From Nymphaea colorata (Eukaryota > Streptophyta > Magnoliopsida > Nymphaeales > Nymphaeaceae), in contig NC_045142.1 of the NCBI RefSeq assembly GCF_008831285.2, positions 25,247,876 to 25,311,875 of the forward strand: a stretch of 64,000 nucleotides of DNA, read 5' to 3'. Both the position numbers and the translations under genes were made by a program. Below are positions 34,890 through 48,334 of this stretch, one piece after another; within the stretch, counting starts at the first letter, position 1; each line of letters begins with the position of its first letter. The notes beneath the pieces were generated by a model. It ran no database searches. It had not been told where the DNA came from and saw only the letters and a list, made by a program, of their open reading frames with translations.

Positions 34890-35077
34890 ATGTTTTCTGT
34901 GCTCGCCGGTGTTGATCTCTTGTTGTTGTGCTGTCTTTAGTTTGGTTGCGCGGGTCGAATCGGTTAATTCCTCGACGGTTTCGATGGGTGATGGTAGTGC
35001 CGTTGGATGATAATTGAGCTGCAGGGAGGCGTTTGGAAGGATTAGTTGGGTCGGGAATGATGTCTGAGCGAAGGTAA
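34890..35077 (+). promoter_or_regulatory. Three short upstream ORFs before the PWWP start
   Basis: If the leader is unspliced here, it has ATG-initiated frames at 34890-34940 (16 codons plus stop), 34984-35010 (8 codons plus stop) and 35057-35077 (6 codons plus stop, starting with two ATGs). All end before the main ATG at 35115. They could lower translation of the main frame. A leader intron could remove some of them. Confidence 0.4.
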
Positions 35078-35114
35078 CGTGATTGGATTGAAGCTGGCTA
35101 CGCGTTGATTGGAT

Positions 35115-38100
35115 ATGGATTGTTCGTCGAATGAAGGTGTTGGGTCCGAGCAGAGAGAAGAGGTTCCCGATGGTGTGGGAAGTATATCGGGTCGCTTGGG
35201 GGAGGTTTCGGAGGCGGTCGGCGGGGTAGATTCTTCACCCGGGTCGAGAAACGATGGCGGCGAAGGGGTTTCTTTCGAGAGCCACGACGAAGGGAACATG
35301 CAGTTGCAGTCGTCAGGCACTGTGGATCCGATGCCTCTTGACGAGTTACTGCCGGAGAATCTAATGATGGAGGTAAGCTCATCGGACCAGGGTGATAGGA
35401 TGGAGCCCTCTGTAAAACCCCTAAAGGTGTCTTCAGCCAACAATCTGAGCGAGCCAGTTGCAGTGAAGGAAGAGGAGTCTGTGGATGGTTCGGGGGGCAC
35501 TAAGAGTAGTCTGGACTGGCAGTCCAAAAACGCCGGCGGTGAGGGTATGTTGTGGGATGAGGGGGTTACAGTGCGTCAGTCTGTACGAGGTGAAAGGAAT
35601 GTGGAGGTGGCCGCTTCAAACAATTATGTTAAAGAAAATGTCTCATCAAAAGGGGATGGTAAAAGGGAACGTCTTATGGAGGAAGGAGCAGGAAGAGAAC
35701 AAGTTTCCAGTGCGAGTAATTTTGGTCAAGATTTCCTACTAGGGGAATCGGGGGAGGATATGGATGAAAAATTGCAGTCCATTAAATGTGAAGTTGATGT
35801 GGAGAATGAGCGTCGCCTGAGTGATCAACATCAAGAAGTTACGGTGCTGGAGTTGAAAAGACGTACCGGAATGGTGGATATTGTCGAAACGTCTGTCGAA
35901 ACTGGGATCATGGAGAATTATAACCAGAAGAACCTAGCACCACCGGGGATCGTGAAGAAAGTAGATCAAGAGTTCCACTCTGAAAACAAGGAGAATGTCA
36001 CCTATAGAGCTAGTTCAGAAATGTCGAAGGCTATGGAACATAAGTATTTCTCAGGCAATAAGCGGGGCCGTGATTATGACGAACAAGAAGAAATGGTGAA
36101 CGATCGTCCTTTAAATCACCACAGTTTCCAGCCTGGAGACATGGTCTGGGGGAAGGTTAAATCCCATCCCTGGTGGCCTGGGCATGTCTTTTGTGAAACA
36201 TTTGCATCTGCACCCGTCAGGCGAACTAAGAGAGAAGGCTATCTCTTGGTTGCGTTTTTTGGCGATAGCAGTTATGGTTGGTTTGATCCTGATGAGCTAG
36301 TACCTTTTGAACCACATTTTGCAGAAAAATCAAAACAAACTAGTTCTAGGAACTTTATGAGAGCGGTTGAGGAGGCTGTTGATGAAGCATGCAGGCGATG
36401 TGCTCTGGGTCTGGCTTGCTGCTGTCGAAATCCAAACATGTTTCGTCCTTCCCATGTTGAAGGATATTTTGCAGTGGACGTTGTAGATTACGAAGCTGGT
36501 GGAGTTTATTCAGAGAGACAAATAAAGGAAGCTAGAGATAACTTTAAGCCAGTAGAGTGCCTTTCCTTTGTGCAGCAATTGGCACTTACGCCAAGATCCA
36601 CTGATCACCAAAGTCTCGGTAGTATAAAAAGCATTGCTACAGTTCTTTCATATAGAAGGGCTGTTTTCATCGAGTTTGATGAAACTTATGCACAAGCATT
36701 TGGAGTTGATCCTGTGCGCCCTTCACAAGTCTCAGTAGATTCACGCTACGAACCTGTGAGGGTGGCTAGAGGTATACCCTTAGTATGACTTCACTCGGCA
36801 TGCACATGCATTCTCACTTTTAAATATGTGGATGTTGCATTGTCTTTCTGTTGACATTGGATTTTTTTGTAGATAGATGTTCATATGTGATAGTTGTATG
36901 GAATGCATGTTCTTTTTACCATCTTAGGTTTCTTTTCGTCAAATTACTGTATAATCTTTTGATTCCCTCTTAATTATAATTAGGAATATGTAATGTTCAT
37001 GAAATCAGAGGTGGAAAACTAATTCTAGAGCCATTAGCTAAGTGCATTTGGATAGAGAAGTGATTGTAAGGAACTGTTTTTTGTTGGGACTTGAGTTCAT
37101 TTCTGTTATTGTAGCACTGGTGGATTCCTACACAGGCTAGTTCATATTGCAGGACCAGCATATGCTTTTAACATGTCCCAAGAGTCATAGCATCTCACGT
37201 GCAAATGGTTTATCAAAATGATGCAGGTGCATACATGACTGCATCTGTGTATTCGTTTTCCTTCATCTTTTTGCATTTGATTGGAAATTCCAAACCAAAT
37301 GAGTGGTTTCTTGCAGGACATAGTCACCTTCCGTCTTTGTCTTCATCCTTGGACCTTGGTCTTGCATGGTTCTAGCACCACTATATATTGAGTAGAAATC
37401 ATCTAGCACAGGTTTTGTGGTTCACACTTATAATAGAATTCTCCTTTGGTCTAGCAATGCTGTAACCGATTTTTTGTGTTTCTTGTTTTTTTTGTTTTTT
37501 GTTTTTAATATTCTTAATTTTTCTCTTGTTCTGGTTTTGCTAGCCAATAGGCTTCATGATTTCATGCTGTGTATGTTAAATGAGATTTAGTTGGTCCTTG
37601 ATGCTTTTCATTCTCCTCAGCAAATGTCATCATCAGGCACATCAGCGGAATAGGAGAAAGCTGCAAAGGTCCCTTCAGTTGGAAAAAAATTCCAGATAAA
37701 ATTGTACCTTTTTCTTTTGTGCGTTTTGCACTTTGATCTAGAACATGGTTAACAGATATCACCGGATAACTTTACCGTTGTCACTTAGATCCTTCTTTTT
37801 CTAAACGAGGAGAGGGATTGGTGGACCTCCAGGGGTCTCGCAATTTCTACAACAACTCAAACCTCTATTTCTTCTCCTTTCACGTCCCCTTCCTCTTTTC
37901 CTTTTGAAGATACCTTGTCCTAGACAAGCTCGTCCCAAGATAAGATGCCTATGTGTTATATTAAAGTTTAAACTATGAAGAATATGTTTCACCTGCAATT
38001 GATCAAATCCTAAGTATCTTAAACAGATAAAATTCATGTTCCATTGAATTGAAGTAGGCCAGTTTTTCCATGACACGACATATGAGTCTGTCTTGGTTTA

Positions 38101-40551
38101 GCAATTACTTTGTTATAGCGGAAATTGAAGTTTATTTTGTTGAGAATGGGGGTTCATGACTGAGCTGTAACCTTTCTTGGCCTTACTGTTGGTTCAACAC
38201 TGACTTCTCTAAGAAGTCCAGTCAAATATCTGATCTACATGTATAGCAGGATCTGCCATACTGGTCTTTCTTTATGCCTATTTAAGAGGATCTCTTTAGT
38301 AGACAACAGAAATATGATTGCTACGTAAATAACTATATGGAATGGTTATAACTAGGCAAGACAAAAAGCTTGCAGAAATTCAAAAGTTTTTTTTTGGTTA
38401 TTTTTATTGACAAATTAGTTTGTTCTTTACCTTGTATAATTGATTGACTTTATTTGAAAATTTTAACTCAGCTAAATATGATCTCATCATTACTAGTCTA
38501 TTTGATGAGCACCTGGCAAATTCATAGCTCTACAATCTAAATACACCTGGGACTTTGAGGTTGAGCTGGCTTTCTTATCGGCTCGTAATTTTGATTGGAT
38601 AGTTATCCTTTATAAGCTTGCTTGGCTCATGTAAAACACACTTAGTTTGAGCTAGTCGGATGATTTGATAAGGAGACCAATTCACGTCGTACTCAGTTGA
38701 CTTGGCTTGACTATAGTTCTAGTCATTCAGAATCCGTAGCTGTTCTAATGAGTAGGTATTCTGGCAGTCAGGACAGGTTATGTTTTCGAAGGGAAAGAAA
38801 AACTGGCAGGAAGAGGCACAGTTAGTGACCATCCTCGGACTTGAGAGAAGTGGAAAGAAGCTCAACTTTGTCCGATATTTTTGTGAGGGAGAGGGAGAGA
38901 GCTGAAGAATGGAAATACTAGGTTTCTCACATTTTTATGGGCAGTGGGTAAAGCCGAATCTAAACTTAATTGTTTAATATTTGGCGCCTTTTTTATGAGC
39001 ATTCGTTGGGCAATTTGAGTTATTGTTGAGAACAAGATGGCTAGGCCGGTTGATGTTGATCAAAGAATATGCGTAAATGATGTTCTTTTAGGTTTTTCCT
39101 GGAGCAAGCCTTAGTGTCTATCTTCACATTTGTCGAGTATGGTATTTATTCACTATCTTGTAGCTTACGTGCATTTCGAGATATTTTCTCTATAGTTGTT
39201 CATCCGGGGAAGTCAGTGCTCTTTCTTGATCAGCTGTATGTCACTTGGTATGTGGTATTGAGCCCTTCATTTGGCCAGTTTCTCTATGTTGTACTAATGA
39301 CTCAGAGGGTGAAGCTGATCTTTGGTGCGTCTTTTTTTACTTGAATACTTGCTTGGCTTTTGCACGTGTTGGATTCCTAGGCCGGATACAAGGATGAGCA
39401 TTTGAGTGGTAGGAGGCACTCTCTTGTGTAGATGGCAAAGTCCAACTGAATGAAGCTAATCGTGAATAGAGGTCGAACATCCTATCCTTCATTTGATGCG
39501 AGGTGGTTGGTATTATGGCGGATCTGAAAGAATTCTTAATTTTCTGGAGGTTTGTCTTTTTAAGGAGTAGTATTCAGAATCAGATAAATAGATTTTCTTT
39601 TTCCATTTTCCCCAAACATTGGAAAAATTCTCAAAGCCATCAGAAAAGGTTGTCTTGCTGTCATCTGCTTGTATTTTCGCATTTTCTTTTCTTGGTCACA
39701 CTTGAAGCTTTTATTTTATTCTTAATTTAAATATTAAATATGTATAACTGTCAACATCGATCGGGCCATTTGTTAGACGTGCCACAGAGCGATGCGAACA
39801 AGTTATTTAGTTAATGGAGGTAGTCAATACATGGACATTACTTAGCATTAGCAAATCTTACAAAAAAAAAATTATTCGATTAAAGACAAAGCGTTATAAA
39901 AGGCTGGTGTTCTGGAAGTTCTAATTGACTCCAGGTTAGGTCCTTCGGTGATATGAGGTTTAGATCCAAAGTAGAACCCAGTTTATAGATGGGGTGTGCC
40001 TCCAATTTACGTTTCACCAATCCTTTTTAACAAAAGAATAATGGTTGAGGTAGGCACGATGTTATAAAAAAGAATATTATTATAATGAGATAACTGGATC
40101 AGGTCCTATTTGATCTATTTATATATATGATTTTGAAATTGTAACAGTGCGCTTTGTTGGCTTTGAAGTTATGCTAATATTGATGTAACAACCACTTTCA
40201 GCCCTATTCTAATGGATATAACGAGGGTCATCAGTGAATCGAGTGGAAGATTTCGTTAGGTGTGGATCCGAGGTATCAAGATTTAATAGGTCTTTTAGAC
40301 GGGTCATAGTCTTTGTTGGGTCTTATCATTTCCTTCCTACCATGGTAGGTAATCGTCCGCAAAATTTAGCAAATGGTGAAAATGAGGGTTTGGATGTAGA
40401 TCGTTTTGGTCATAATTTTATTAGAAAAAAAGAAATATTAAATTGATAGCTTTTGATTACAATTTTTTACAAAATCTGAGATTAAAATTATGAAGCCTAG
40501 AAGTATTATTAGTTGTGCGGTAACAAAGGAAAAGCTCAGCGTTGAGGTTTT

Positions 40552-40617
<66 letters not shown>

Positions 40618-43600
40618 GAAGGAGAGAGAGGGAGCGACAGAGATTTGGCCACTGTGGTTGAATGAACTTGTAAAAAGAAATGGAATTAATTTCATGCTTC
40701 TTGCTTGCATGTGTTATGGTTTTTTCGTGGCAGGCTGTTTGAAGATTTTGCTTTTTTGAGCTTGTACTGGAAAAGGATTGTTAGAGCAAGGCTTCGGCTA
40801 TGGAATACTACTGATGCAGGTGACTTGATTGTGGAAAGATGAACAAGTTTCTGCATGAGATGAACACGTTTCTGAGTTGTCATGCAATTGGTCTTTTGAG
40901 TATTTAATGTTCGCTCTTCTTTGAATTTGTGTTCATATTGAATGTGATAAAGGGTGTTGCACGAGGTACTTCTTGTGTTCCCACTGTTGTCCTGAATCAA
41001 ATGGCCTATAACATTCATGTTTCTCTGAGTTATGAATTGCAAGCAGCTTGTCTCAAGGCTGCTTTTTCATGAAGTTCCCTTGTCCAGTCTGTTTCTTTGA
41101 TTGCTTTTTTGGCTTAAGATTGGATTATATGAGTTTGGAACTTGGAAGGTTATCCCTGTCAGGTTGTTGAATATTGCTGTGTATTCTGTTATTCTTGTTT
41201 TTATGCTGGCGTTTGTCAGCATCGTCCTTGTGCTTCGTTAGCTTTACTTTTATTTTTTAATCTTTTCCTGCTGTGATATTCTTCAGCTCCCCTCAGTGGG
41301 CCTTTGGTGATTGCTGAAGCTCTAACTCACAAGAGTAGGTCTTTAAAGCCTGCCAAAACGAAGATCTCGAAGAAGGATAAGTACTTATTCAAGAGAAGGG
41401 ATGAACCAAATAATAAGAAACTTCTCTTTGAGGAGGAATCTGTTTCTCAGCATTCTGAAGAGGAAATGCAAAATTCACATTCTTCTGGAGTGGAGAACTT
41501 CATTTTCCAACAGAGGCTTCCATCTCTCAAGGAGAAGCAACGCACCTTTCTACCAAAGAGTGATCAGAAGAAGCAACTTGCACTTGAAGAACCTGTTATA
41601 GAGACAAAGCCTGGTGTTAGTGTGGCAGGTGTTGACCAAGCGACGACCGGTGTGCCTGACAAGGCAATGGCAGGAGCGGAGCAGCCCCCGTCAGTAGGTA
41701 CGTCAGATGGATGGAAGGTTGACTCCGTTGGTGGCATGAAGGCAACAGCAAAGAAGAAGAAACTTCTGCATGCAGAGAAAATACCGTCTTCGATCAAGTT
41801 AAAACATAAGCTATCTGAAAAGAAGCACAGCACTGAATCCCCGGTCAGCCTGGGAGATGTGAATAGTCGTGAAAGCAAGACTATTAAAAAGCACAAAGTA
41901 AGTGGTATCCTGAAAACATCAGTCAAGAAGCAGCGCCTGGCTGAGTTGCCAAAAAGGTCCGCTGCTGGTTCAGATATTCCATTTTCAGATGCACGCTATC
42001 AACTGGAGGGTCAAGCAGAACTTGTCCAGATCGTTGATGTTCAGGCATCTGGTAGGTCTGGGATTTCCACTCAACCGAACAGCTTTGAAACAGAGCAATC
42101 TGGTGCAGTTCTGGGCAGTTTGGGGTTTGCAGAAATGGAGAAAGCAAACTCTCTTAAGCGATTATTGACAGAAAATTCCAAGGATAGCGGCTCTGGCTCT
42201 GTGTGTGGTGTTGCAGGCGATATAAAGAAGAAAAAGAAGAAGAAGAAACCTAAACCTTTGGAAACTGAGCAAAATCATTTGCAGAAGCATGCAGAGTTCC
42301 ATCGCAGCAGCATATCACCTGAAAAAGCGGCTAAATTAAACTCGGGGCTGTTGGAAAATTCACTGATGCCACAGGATCTGCATGGGAATGATGAAAATGC
42401 TGGCCGTGATGGACTGTCTGTTAAGTCAAGTGCTTCCTTTAAGGCTGAAACGGGGTACACTGAGCAGTTAAGTCTGCGCCAGTTGGTCAATGATCTGTTA
42501 TTTCTGGCCTTGGATCCATTCCATGGGATTGATCGAAATGCACCGGCAAATTCCCGGCTGGTATTTCTTAGGTTCCGTTCCATAGTTTATCTGAAGGAAA
42601 CACCAGGTAGCGCTGAAGCCCCAGACAGATCAGATAGACATGCAACTGGTAAAGCAATGCCTGATTCTGGTGTTGCAGATGTTTCCATTTCTGGCGAGGA
42701 AGGCATGGTTGGTAGGAATCAGTCTTCTAGTTTGAAGACACAGGCAAACAAAGTTGATGATATAAAGCCTCCTCGGAAACGGAGTGTTGAACAGTCTGAT
42801 GATGTACCAGCAAAGAAATTCAAGAAATCTCTCGATCCGAAGGCTGCTGCATCGGACCGGAAACCCGTCCAGAAGGTGCCAGAAGGGCCACAAGGTGAAA
42901 AGAAAGATGCCAGTGCTGCCATGCCAGTGAAATCCAGCAAGCAAGACCCTGGCCGGAAGCCACCCGCACCAGCACCACGGGTGTCTGAGCCGACGGCTGT
43001 CAACTTGAAGTTCCCCTTAGGATCATCCTTACCATCGGAGGCACAACTGAAAGCTAGATTTGCTAGATTTGGGCCTTTAGATCTTACTGGTACGCGGGTC
43101 TACTACCGGTCTGCCACCTGCCGGGTAGTATTCAAGTACAAATCTGATGCACGGGCTGCTTACGATCATGTAACAAAGAGCGGAATCTTCGGCCAGGGAG
43201 TGCGGTACAGTCTGAAGGAGATGAACTCTTCCAAGAACGAGTCAGGCACATCTTCGGAGATAGATGCCGGGAGGCGCCGATCAGATGATGGAGGGGGAAA
43301 TGGACTGGATGACATAGCGCCCTCGAGATCTGGTGGAGAAGCGCTTGGCGAGCGACGGCTGCTGCCATCCTTGGCCCAGAGACAGACTCCGCTCACCCAG
43401 CTGAAGTCTTGTCTAAAGAAGCCTGCATCCGAGGATGCAGGCAGCAACATCGGCGTAGTAAAGGAGAGCCCTCGTGTAAAATTCATGTTGGGTGGTGAAG
43501 AGAATGGTAGGGGTGATCAGTCCATAAACGGTACGTCTAGTGCAGATGGAGCCCCTGTTGTTGCATTGGATCTTAATAACAACAGTAAAATGGTTCATGT

Positions 43601-43796
43601 TCCTCCACTTTTTCCTACTCCCTCTCTTCCTTTGCCGAGAGAAACACCCCAAAATCCCCTTCTACTCAACCAAGTAGCAGAAATCAAAAGCCCCGTAGAC
43701 ATCTCACATCAGCTTCTAAGCTTGCTGTTAAAATGCAATGACATCGTTAGCAATGTCAAGTGCACGTTAGGTTACGTGCCATACCACCCTCTCTGA
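35115..43796 (+). CDS. PWWP-domain protein (PDP type) with RRM-like C-terminal region, two exons
   Basis: Complete gene for a nuclear chromatin reader. Exon 1 is 35115-36771 and exon 2 is 41287-43796; together they give 4167 nt, or 1388 residues, with one phase-1 GT-AG intron. The acidic N-terminus of about 330 residues is low complexity. The PWWP domain starts at F338 (FQPGDMVWGKVKSHPWWPG) and continues through FFGDSSYGWFDPDELVPFEP to about residue 440, followed by a conserved Cys-rich helix region (EACRRCALGLACCC). The joint reads ARAPLSGPLVIAEAL across the splice. Exon 2 has Lys-rich nuclear-localisation stretches, a disordered middle, an RRM-like fold at about 1124-1195 (VNLKFPLGSSLPSE onward), and the C-terminus LGYVPYHPL typical of plant PDP proteins. 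Known relatives act with Polycomb-type and MSI/FVE complexes in flowering control; that role is inferred here by family only. Confidence 0.93.
36772..41286 (+). other. 4.5 kb intron of the PWWP gene
   Basis: Donor AGAG|GTATAC and acceptor CTTCAG|CTCCC. It is AT-rich with many T runs, and includes a compound (CA)n(TA)n microsatellite (40553-40612). I found no exon or transposon coding domain inside. A downstream reader could mistake the stop codon just inside the intron (36786-36788) for the gene end, but the conserved continuation at 41287 shows it is intronic. Confidence 0.85.
40553..40612. repeat. Compound (CA)n(TA)n microsatellite
   Basis: About 16 CA repeats run directly into about 14 TA repeats. 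Confidence 0.95.
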
Positions 43797-45359
43797 AGCA
43801 AGAACCGGCCGGCGAAGTGTGTGTGATGATGATGTTCCTATGGAGCCAATGTTTCTCAGGTGGCTTGTGATGCGGCCGCGATATAAAGCAGTGGTTGTGA
43901 AGTACTTACCTACATCGGTGGGGCTGGCTGTGCAAGCGGATGTTTGTGGTGGAAGCCCCCGGCCCCGTGGCCAGGCATCGTCGTGGTCGTTGTTCATTAT
44001 GGTTATTGGAATCAAGAGGCCTTCAAAGTCGCACATGCTTTCTCATCACTGTTTATGAGGATCTTTGTATCCTTCAGTGGAGCGCTACATGTACAATTTA
44101 TAATCAATGATCTCTCTCTCTCTCTCCCTCGCCCTCCCATCTTCTTCTCTCTCGTGTGTGTGTGGTTGGTTATGGGGCACCTTATTCACTGTGTTGGAGC
44201 GAGAATATAAGACGCTGCACTTATCAGTGGTTTGAGTGAGTACGTTTCACTAAATGCGCCGTGTGTATGGAAAGCGTGTTCTTTAGCTCTTTCTACCTAA
44301 TCGATGCTCCCAACGACTTTGTTTCAGATCCTGGTGGGACTCCATTTTTGGGGCACATGAATGGTTTCTTACGGCCGGAGATGTCTTGAAGACGGCGGAG
44401 CTTTGCCATCTTTTTTCTCATTCTCTGGGTTCAGGGTTTGCTTTTAGATGGAGAGCCGATCAGTTAGAGTATATCAAACTTTCATTGCATCAATTTGAAC
44501 AGTTGCCCTTCAAGACAACATGTTTCACACGTCATTTTAACAAATTGAACTTTTTATTATTATTATTTTTTTTAAACTTTGGCATTTTTTTTCAATCATA
44601 CGGATTGTGTTTAAGCATATTTTTACCCCCTTAGACTGCTAGTACACAAGACACTGGTCGGATACTGAAACATGGGAACTCTTGGTGGGAGCCATAGTTC
44701 TTGATGTGGATCTGTCGCATTTTTTTTCATTTCCTCCGGATTATCGGAGAAGGAGCTTTGAAATTTCCTTTCGATAAAAAAAAAAAAAAAAAAACGAAAT
44801 GCGCCTCAATTTGGTTGAAATTTAGTTTGTATTTGGATCGTTCCTTGAATTTGGAACGAGATCTGATCTGAGCTTGAATCCGATCCAACTATGGTAGATG
44901 TGTCTTCTATGTTGAGAATACGTTTTGACAGATTTCTCCGCCTCCGCTAAGGTCGCCAAGTTTTCTTTGAACGGTGGCCCCATCGGAGTTGGTCAACCAG
45001 ATGCGCTCAAAATCAGATCCGATGGGTTCATTTCAGATCTGGATTTGGATTTTGCAGAAACCGTTTTGTTTTGTACCCCTAGTTTCAACCCTTGGACTCA
45101 TAAAATTTGACATCAGTTGTTCTCATTCAATGCAAGTAGTAGAAACCACAAGAAAGTGTATTATTCGTGCTTATTTATACGGTAACTGCTTGATCTCACG
45201 GAAAATATGATTTTGTAAGGTCATAGTAGTCTACTCACCTGTAGAAACCATGTCATCGGAGGAACATCTGATAAATCCTACTGTTCCAAATCCATAACAG
45301 AGATCCAAATTCTAAAGAAGTGTGTGCCCAAATCCCACCCCCCCGTGTTTGATTAGTGA

Positions 45360-45535
45360 TGACAAACTCGTTTGAATATGTGGACTAATACTTTGCCATA
45401 AATCAAGCTCGACTCCATTAAGGCTCGACAAACCTCGAGTTCGATTAAGGCTCGACAAAACTCGTTTGAATATATGGACTATTACTTTTCCATAAATCAA
45501 GCTTGACTCGGTCAAGGCTCGACAAACTTGAATGA
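45360..45535. repeat. Imperfect tandem pair with CTCGAC words
   Basis: A block reading GACAAACTCGTTTGAATATG, then about 70 more bases, recurs about 98 bp later with changes. The downstream 45650-45800 is rich in GAACTCGACTCG-type words, typical of degenerate LTR fragments in plant DNA. Confidence 0.55.
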
Positions 45536-46879
45536 ACTTTTGTAAAAGCTTCCATAATTAATTAACGTCAATATACCGGTTTTTACATTAAAAAAGCGAG
45601 TCGAATATTTAATAAATTGCTACACATGATTTTCAAGCAAAGTTGAGCTTTAACAGTTCGAGTTCAGTGAACTCAAACTCAACTCGATTATTTAAACGAG
45701 TCGGCTCATGAACTTGAGCTCGACTCGTTAAACAAATGACTCGGCTCGAACTCGTTCATGAGCTGAACTTTAACGAGTGGAGCTCGAGTAGCTTGACTCG
45801 TTGTTCACCCATAGGTGTGTGTTGGTGGTACCTTGAGCATTGTATTGTTGGAATACACGTTTATATAACTTTTTCTTTTGAAAACACCATATTTGTGTTG
45901 TTTTAAGAAATATCGCGTGATTATGACATTTGTTTATTGGATCTAGAAACAATATCCATAATCACTTTATGTTTTGTAAAGTGAAATAGTGTTTTGAATA
46001 TGTTAAAAGCATAATATTCTCACAGATACCCTTTTGGTATGCACAAAACATTTATTTACAAAACATATAAAAATAATTTTTTTAATGGCACTTTGACAAA
46101 TTAAGATTAGATTTAGATTTTATCTTTCTCTAGACAATTAGAGACTTAAAAGAGATCCATTTTGCCCGGGCTTGACTGTTGTAGAAATTTCTTTGCATGG
46201 AAATTCCTGATTGTTGAAGATACAGATTCCGATTTGGTTCATAGGAATCAAATAAGGAAGAGAGAGAGAGGTGGCTGGTGGCGCCGGCGCGGGCGGCGGC
46301 CGTGGGAAGAGATAGTCAATTGAAGATGCAAATTCGAATATGTTTGTTAGGAATCAAACAGAAAAGGGAGAGAGAGAGAGAGATGTATAACTAAGAGATT
46401 TTTCCATGAAAATCCTCTTCTCATACCATTATCTCTATAACCGATTAACCTTTCACTTTCCAAGTCTATCCTTTTTTCTTTTTATTCGGATAAAAGTATT
46501 AAAATCTACAAACAAGACCCTCTTACCGATTATTTAAGAACAAACATTCTAAATTACTTTAGACTTAAGTTATTGAAACTCAAACATTAGTTTTTTTATT
46601 TCATAAATTTTAAAAATAATTTAATGTTTTTTAATTAAAAAAAACTTTGTTATTCTGGGGTCATTTCTTCACCATGGAATTTGTTGATACGATTGTATAC
46701 AAAACGAAATTGTGGCACTGCTCTTGACTTTTTCCGAGTCACTTGGTAGGTCCACTGTGCTTATGATGCCACAAATCAAGCCTGTATTTGGACTATTACA
46801 AATTTTGGGACATGGAATTGAATTTTAGCAAAAATTACATGTCATCTATGTAAATAACTTAACTTGGACCAGTTAACTA

Positions 46880-47215
46880 GGCCTAAACATCGGGTTAGCC
46901 CGGCTCCATTAGAGACAGGTTCAAGCCGAGCCACTAAGCATCCGGTTAGCCCGAATAAGCGACAAGTTCGAGCCGAGCCACTAAGCGTCGAGTTAGCCCG
47001 GCTCCATAAGCGACAAGTTCAAGCCGAGCCACTAAGCATCGGGTTAGCCCGGCTCCATAAGCGACAAGTTCGAGCCGAGCCACTAAGCATCGAGTTAGCC
47101 CGGCTCCATAAGCGACAAGTTCGAGCTGAGCCACTGAACATCAGGTTAGCCCGGCTCCATAAGAAACAGGTTCAAGCCGAGCCACTAAACATCGGGTTAG
47201 CCCGACTGCCGAGCC
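46880..47215. repeat. 51-bp minisatellite, about 6.5 units
   Basis: Units of 51 bp start at 46958, 47009, 47060, 47111 and 47162, with a shortened unit before and a partial one at each end. The consensus begins AGCGACAAGTTCGAGCCGAG and ends GGGTTAGCCCGGCTCCATA. As 51 is a multiple of three, the array stays open for 120 codons on the plus strand (46864-47226) and partly on the minus strand, which is a repeat artefact rather than evidence for a gene. Confidence 0.9.
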
Positions 47216-48089
47216 ATAGGTTCTAACTACAACTCAAAATACCCATAGAATACCCAACCCGTCATTTAACGCTTCTGACAGGGTCAAGCGGTCCTCTTCG
47301 GGTCGTTCCGGTGAGAATCCTGGTATTAAAGGAAGTTATAGGGGCATTTCAGGTACAATGGCTAAGCAATTAAATGCATCGAGCCAATAGATTAATGGGA
47401 AACACGCTTGACCATTTCAACGATACTTTCTTTTTGTAGTCAACAATTTCTGAAAATTTAATTTATTAGATCAACAAAAGTTTGTCATCTGACCCTTTTA
47501 AAAAAACAAATATAAAAGTACATTTTAATTTTATTAATATAATTATGTTTTACGAGAACCTTTCAGCGTTATTAAGAAATAGCGCATTATTATTTTAAAT
47601 ATTAACAAAAAAATAACTTATATTATCAGATCCAGTACATTTGTTGAGGATTCCCTATTTTTTGATGTACATGTTATTTCTTTTAATAAAAGTTTTAATA
47701 AAAGTGAGAGCTAATGTCCCAAGCAATTTTCGTTCGAAAGAAAAAGTTAACACAAACTAATGAATTTATAACAGTGTTTTTAGACAATATGGAAATGTCG
47801 TGGGGGTATTTCTGAAAATTGAGTTGTACACATTTGAAATTATGCGACAACGCGAGAGCAAAGAAGTAACCACGGGGAGTCGAGGAGATTTTTCCCCGCT
47901 TTGGCATTTGGAGTCTTTATATCGGTGGGGCCGTCGAGGGATGGTCTTCTTCCATCCGAAGCATCGTTCTTCTTCCTCTGCGTTTCCTCTACGCGCTTCC
48001 CCCGCGGTGTTGAGAAGAAGAAAGCCGCAGGCGGCAAAGAGCAACGGTGCGGATCTTTCTTAGGTCGTTGATCCTTGTCTTCGGCATTG

Positions 48090-48096
48090 TATATAA
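48090..48096 (+). promoter_or_regulatory. TATA box of the SRC2-like gene
   Basis: TATATAA in the context GCATTGTATATAAGTTC. The sequence from about 48120 to the leader donor at 48334 contains no ATG, which fits a 5'UTR. A weaker TTTATATC site lies near 47916 and could be used instead. Confidence 0.5.
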
Positions 48097-48334
48097 GTTC
48101 ATTTCTGAGTTCTGGTTCTTGTCCTGTGATTTCTTCGTTTTTCGCTGCCTGAATCTTCCGATCGATTGACTTTTGATTTCCCTTCGTATTTCTGCAAAGG
48201 AGTTAGCAAGACCGCCTTGTTTATTTGTACATCTTCTTAGATTAGTGAGCGGACCGCCTTTTCTTCGTTTTCTTTCGCTTGGGAGTTCTGTGCACCGCGA
48301 TTGTTGAGGTTCTCCTGATTTTCCTACCGTTTAG

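Larger units (their letters stand above)
43797..48085. other. Intergenic region between PWWP and SRC2-like genes
   Basis: The first few hundred bases are probably the PWWP gene 3'UTR, with a CT repeat near 44112. Beyond are a run of about 19 A (44777-44795), a duplicated block with CTCGAC words (45360-45535), a direct repeat near 46211-46272 and 46317-46381 with GA repeats, and a 51-bp minisatellite (46880-47215). No gene is supported. Confidence 0.65.

Noticed and set aside
36780-36788. Stop codon as the end of the PWWP gene
   Set aside because: A consensus donor precedes it and the protein continues in phase at 41287 with family-conserved sequence, so the stop is intronic for the main product.
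44777-44795. Poly-A run as evidence of a retroposed gene copy
   Set aside because: The sequence before it shows no coding similarity and no flanking target duplication was found.
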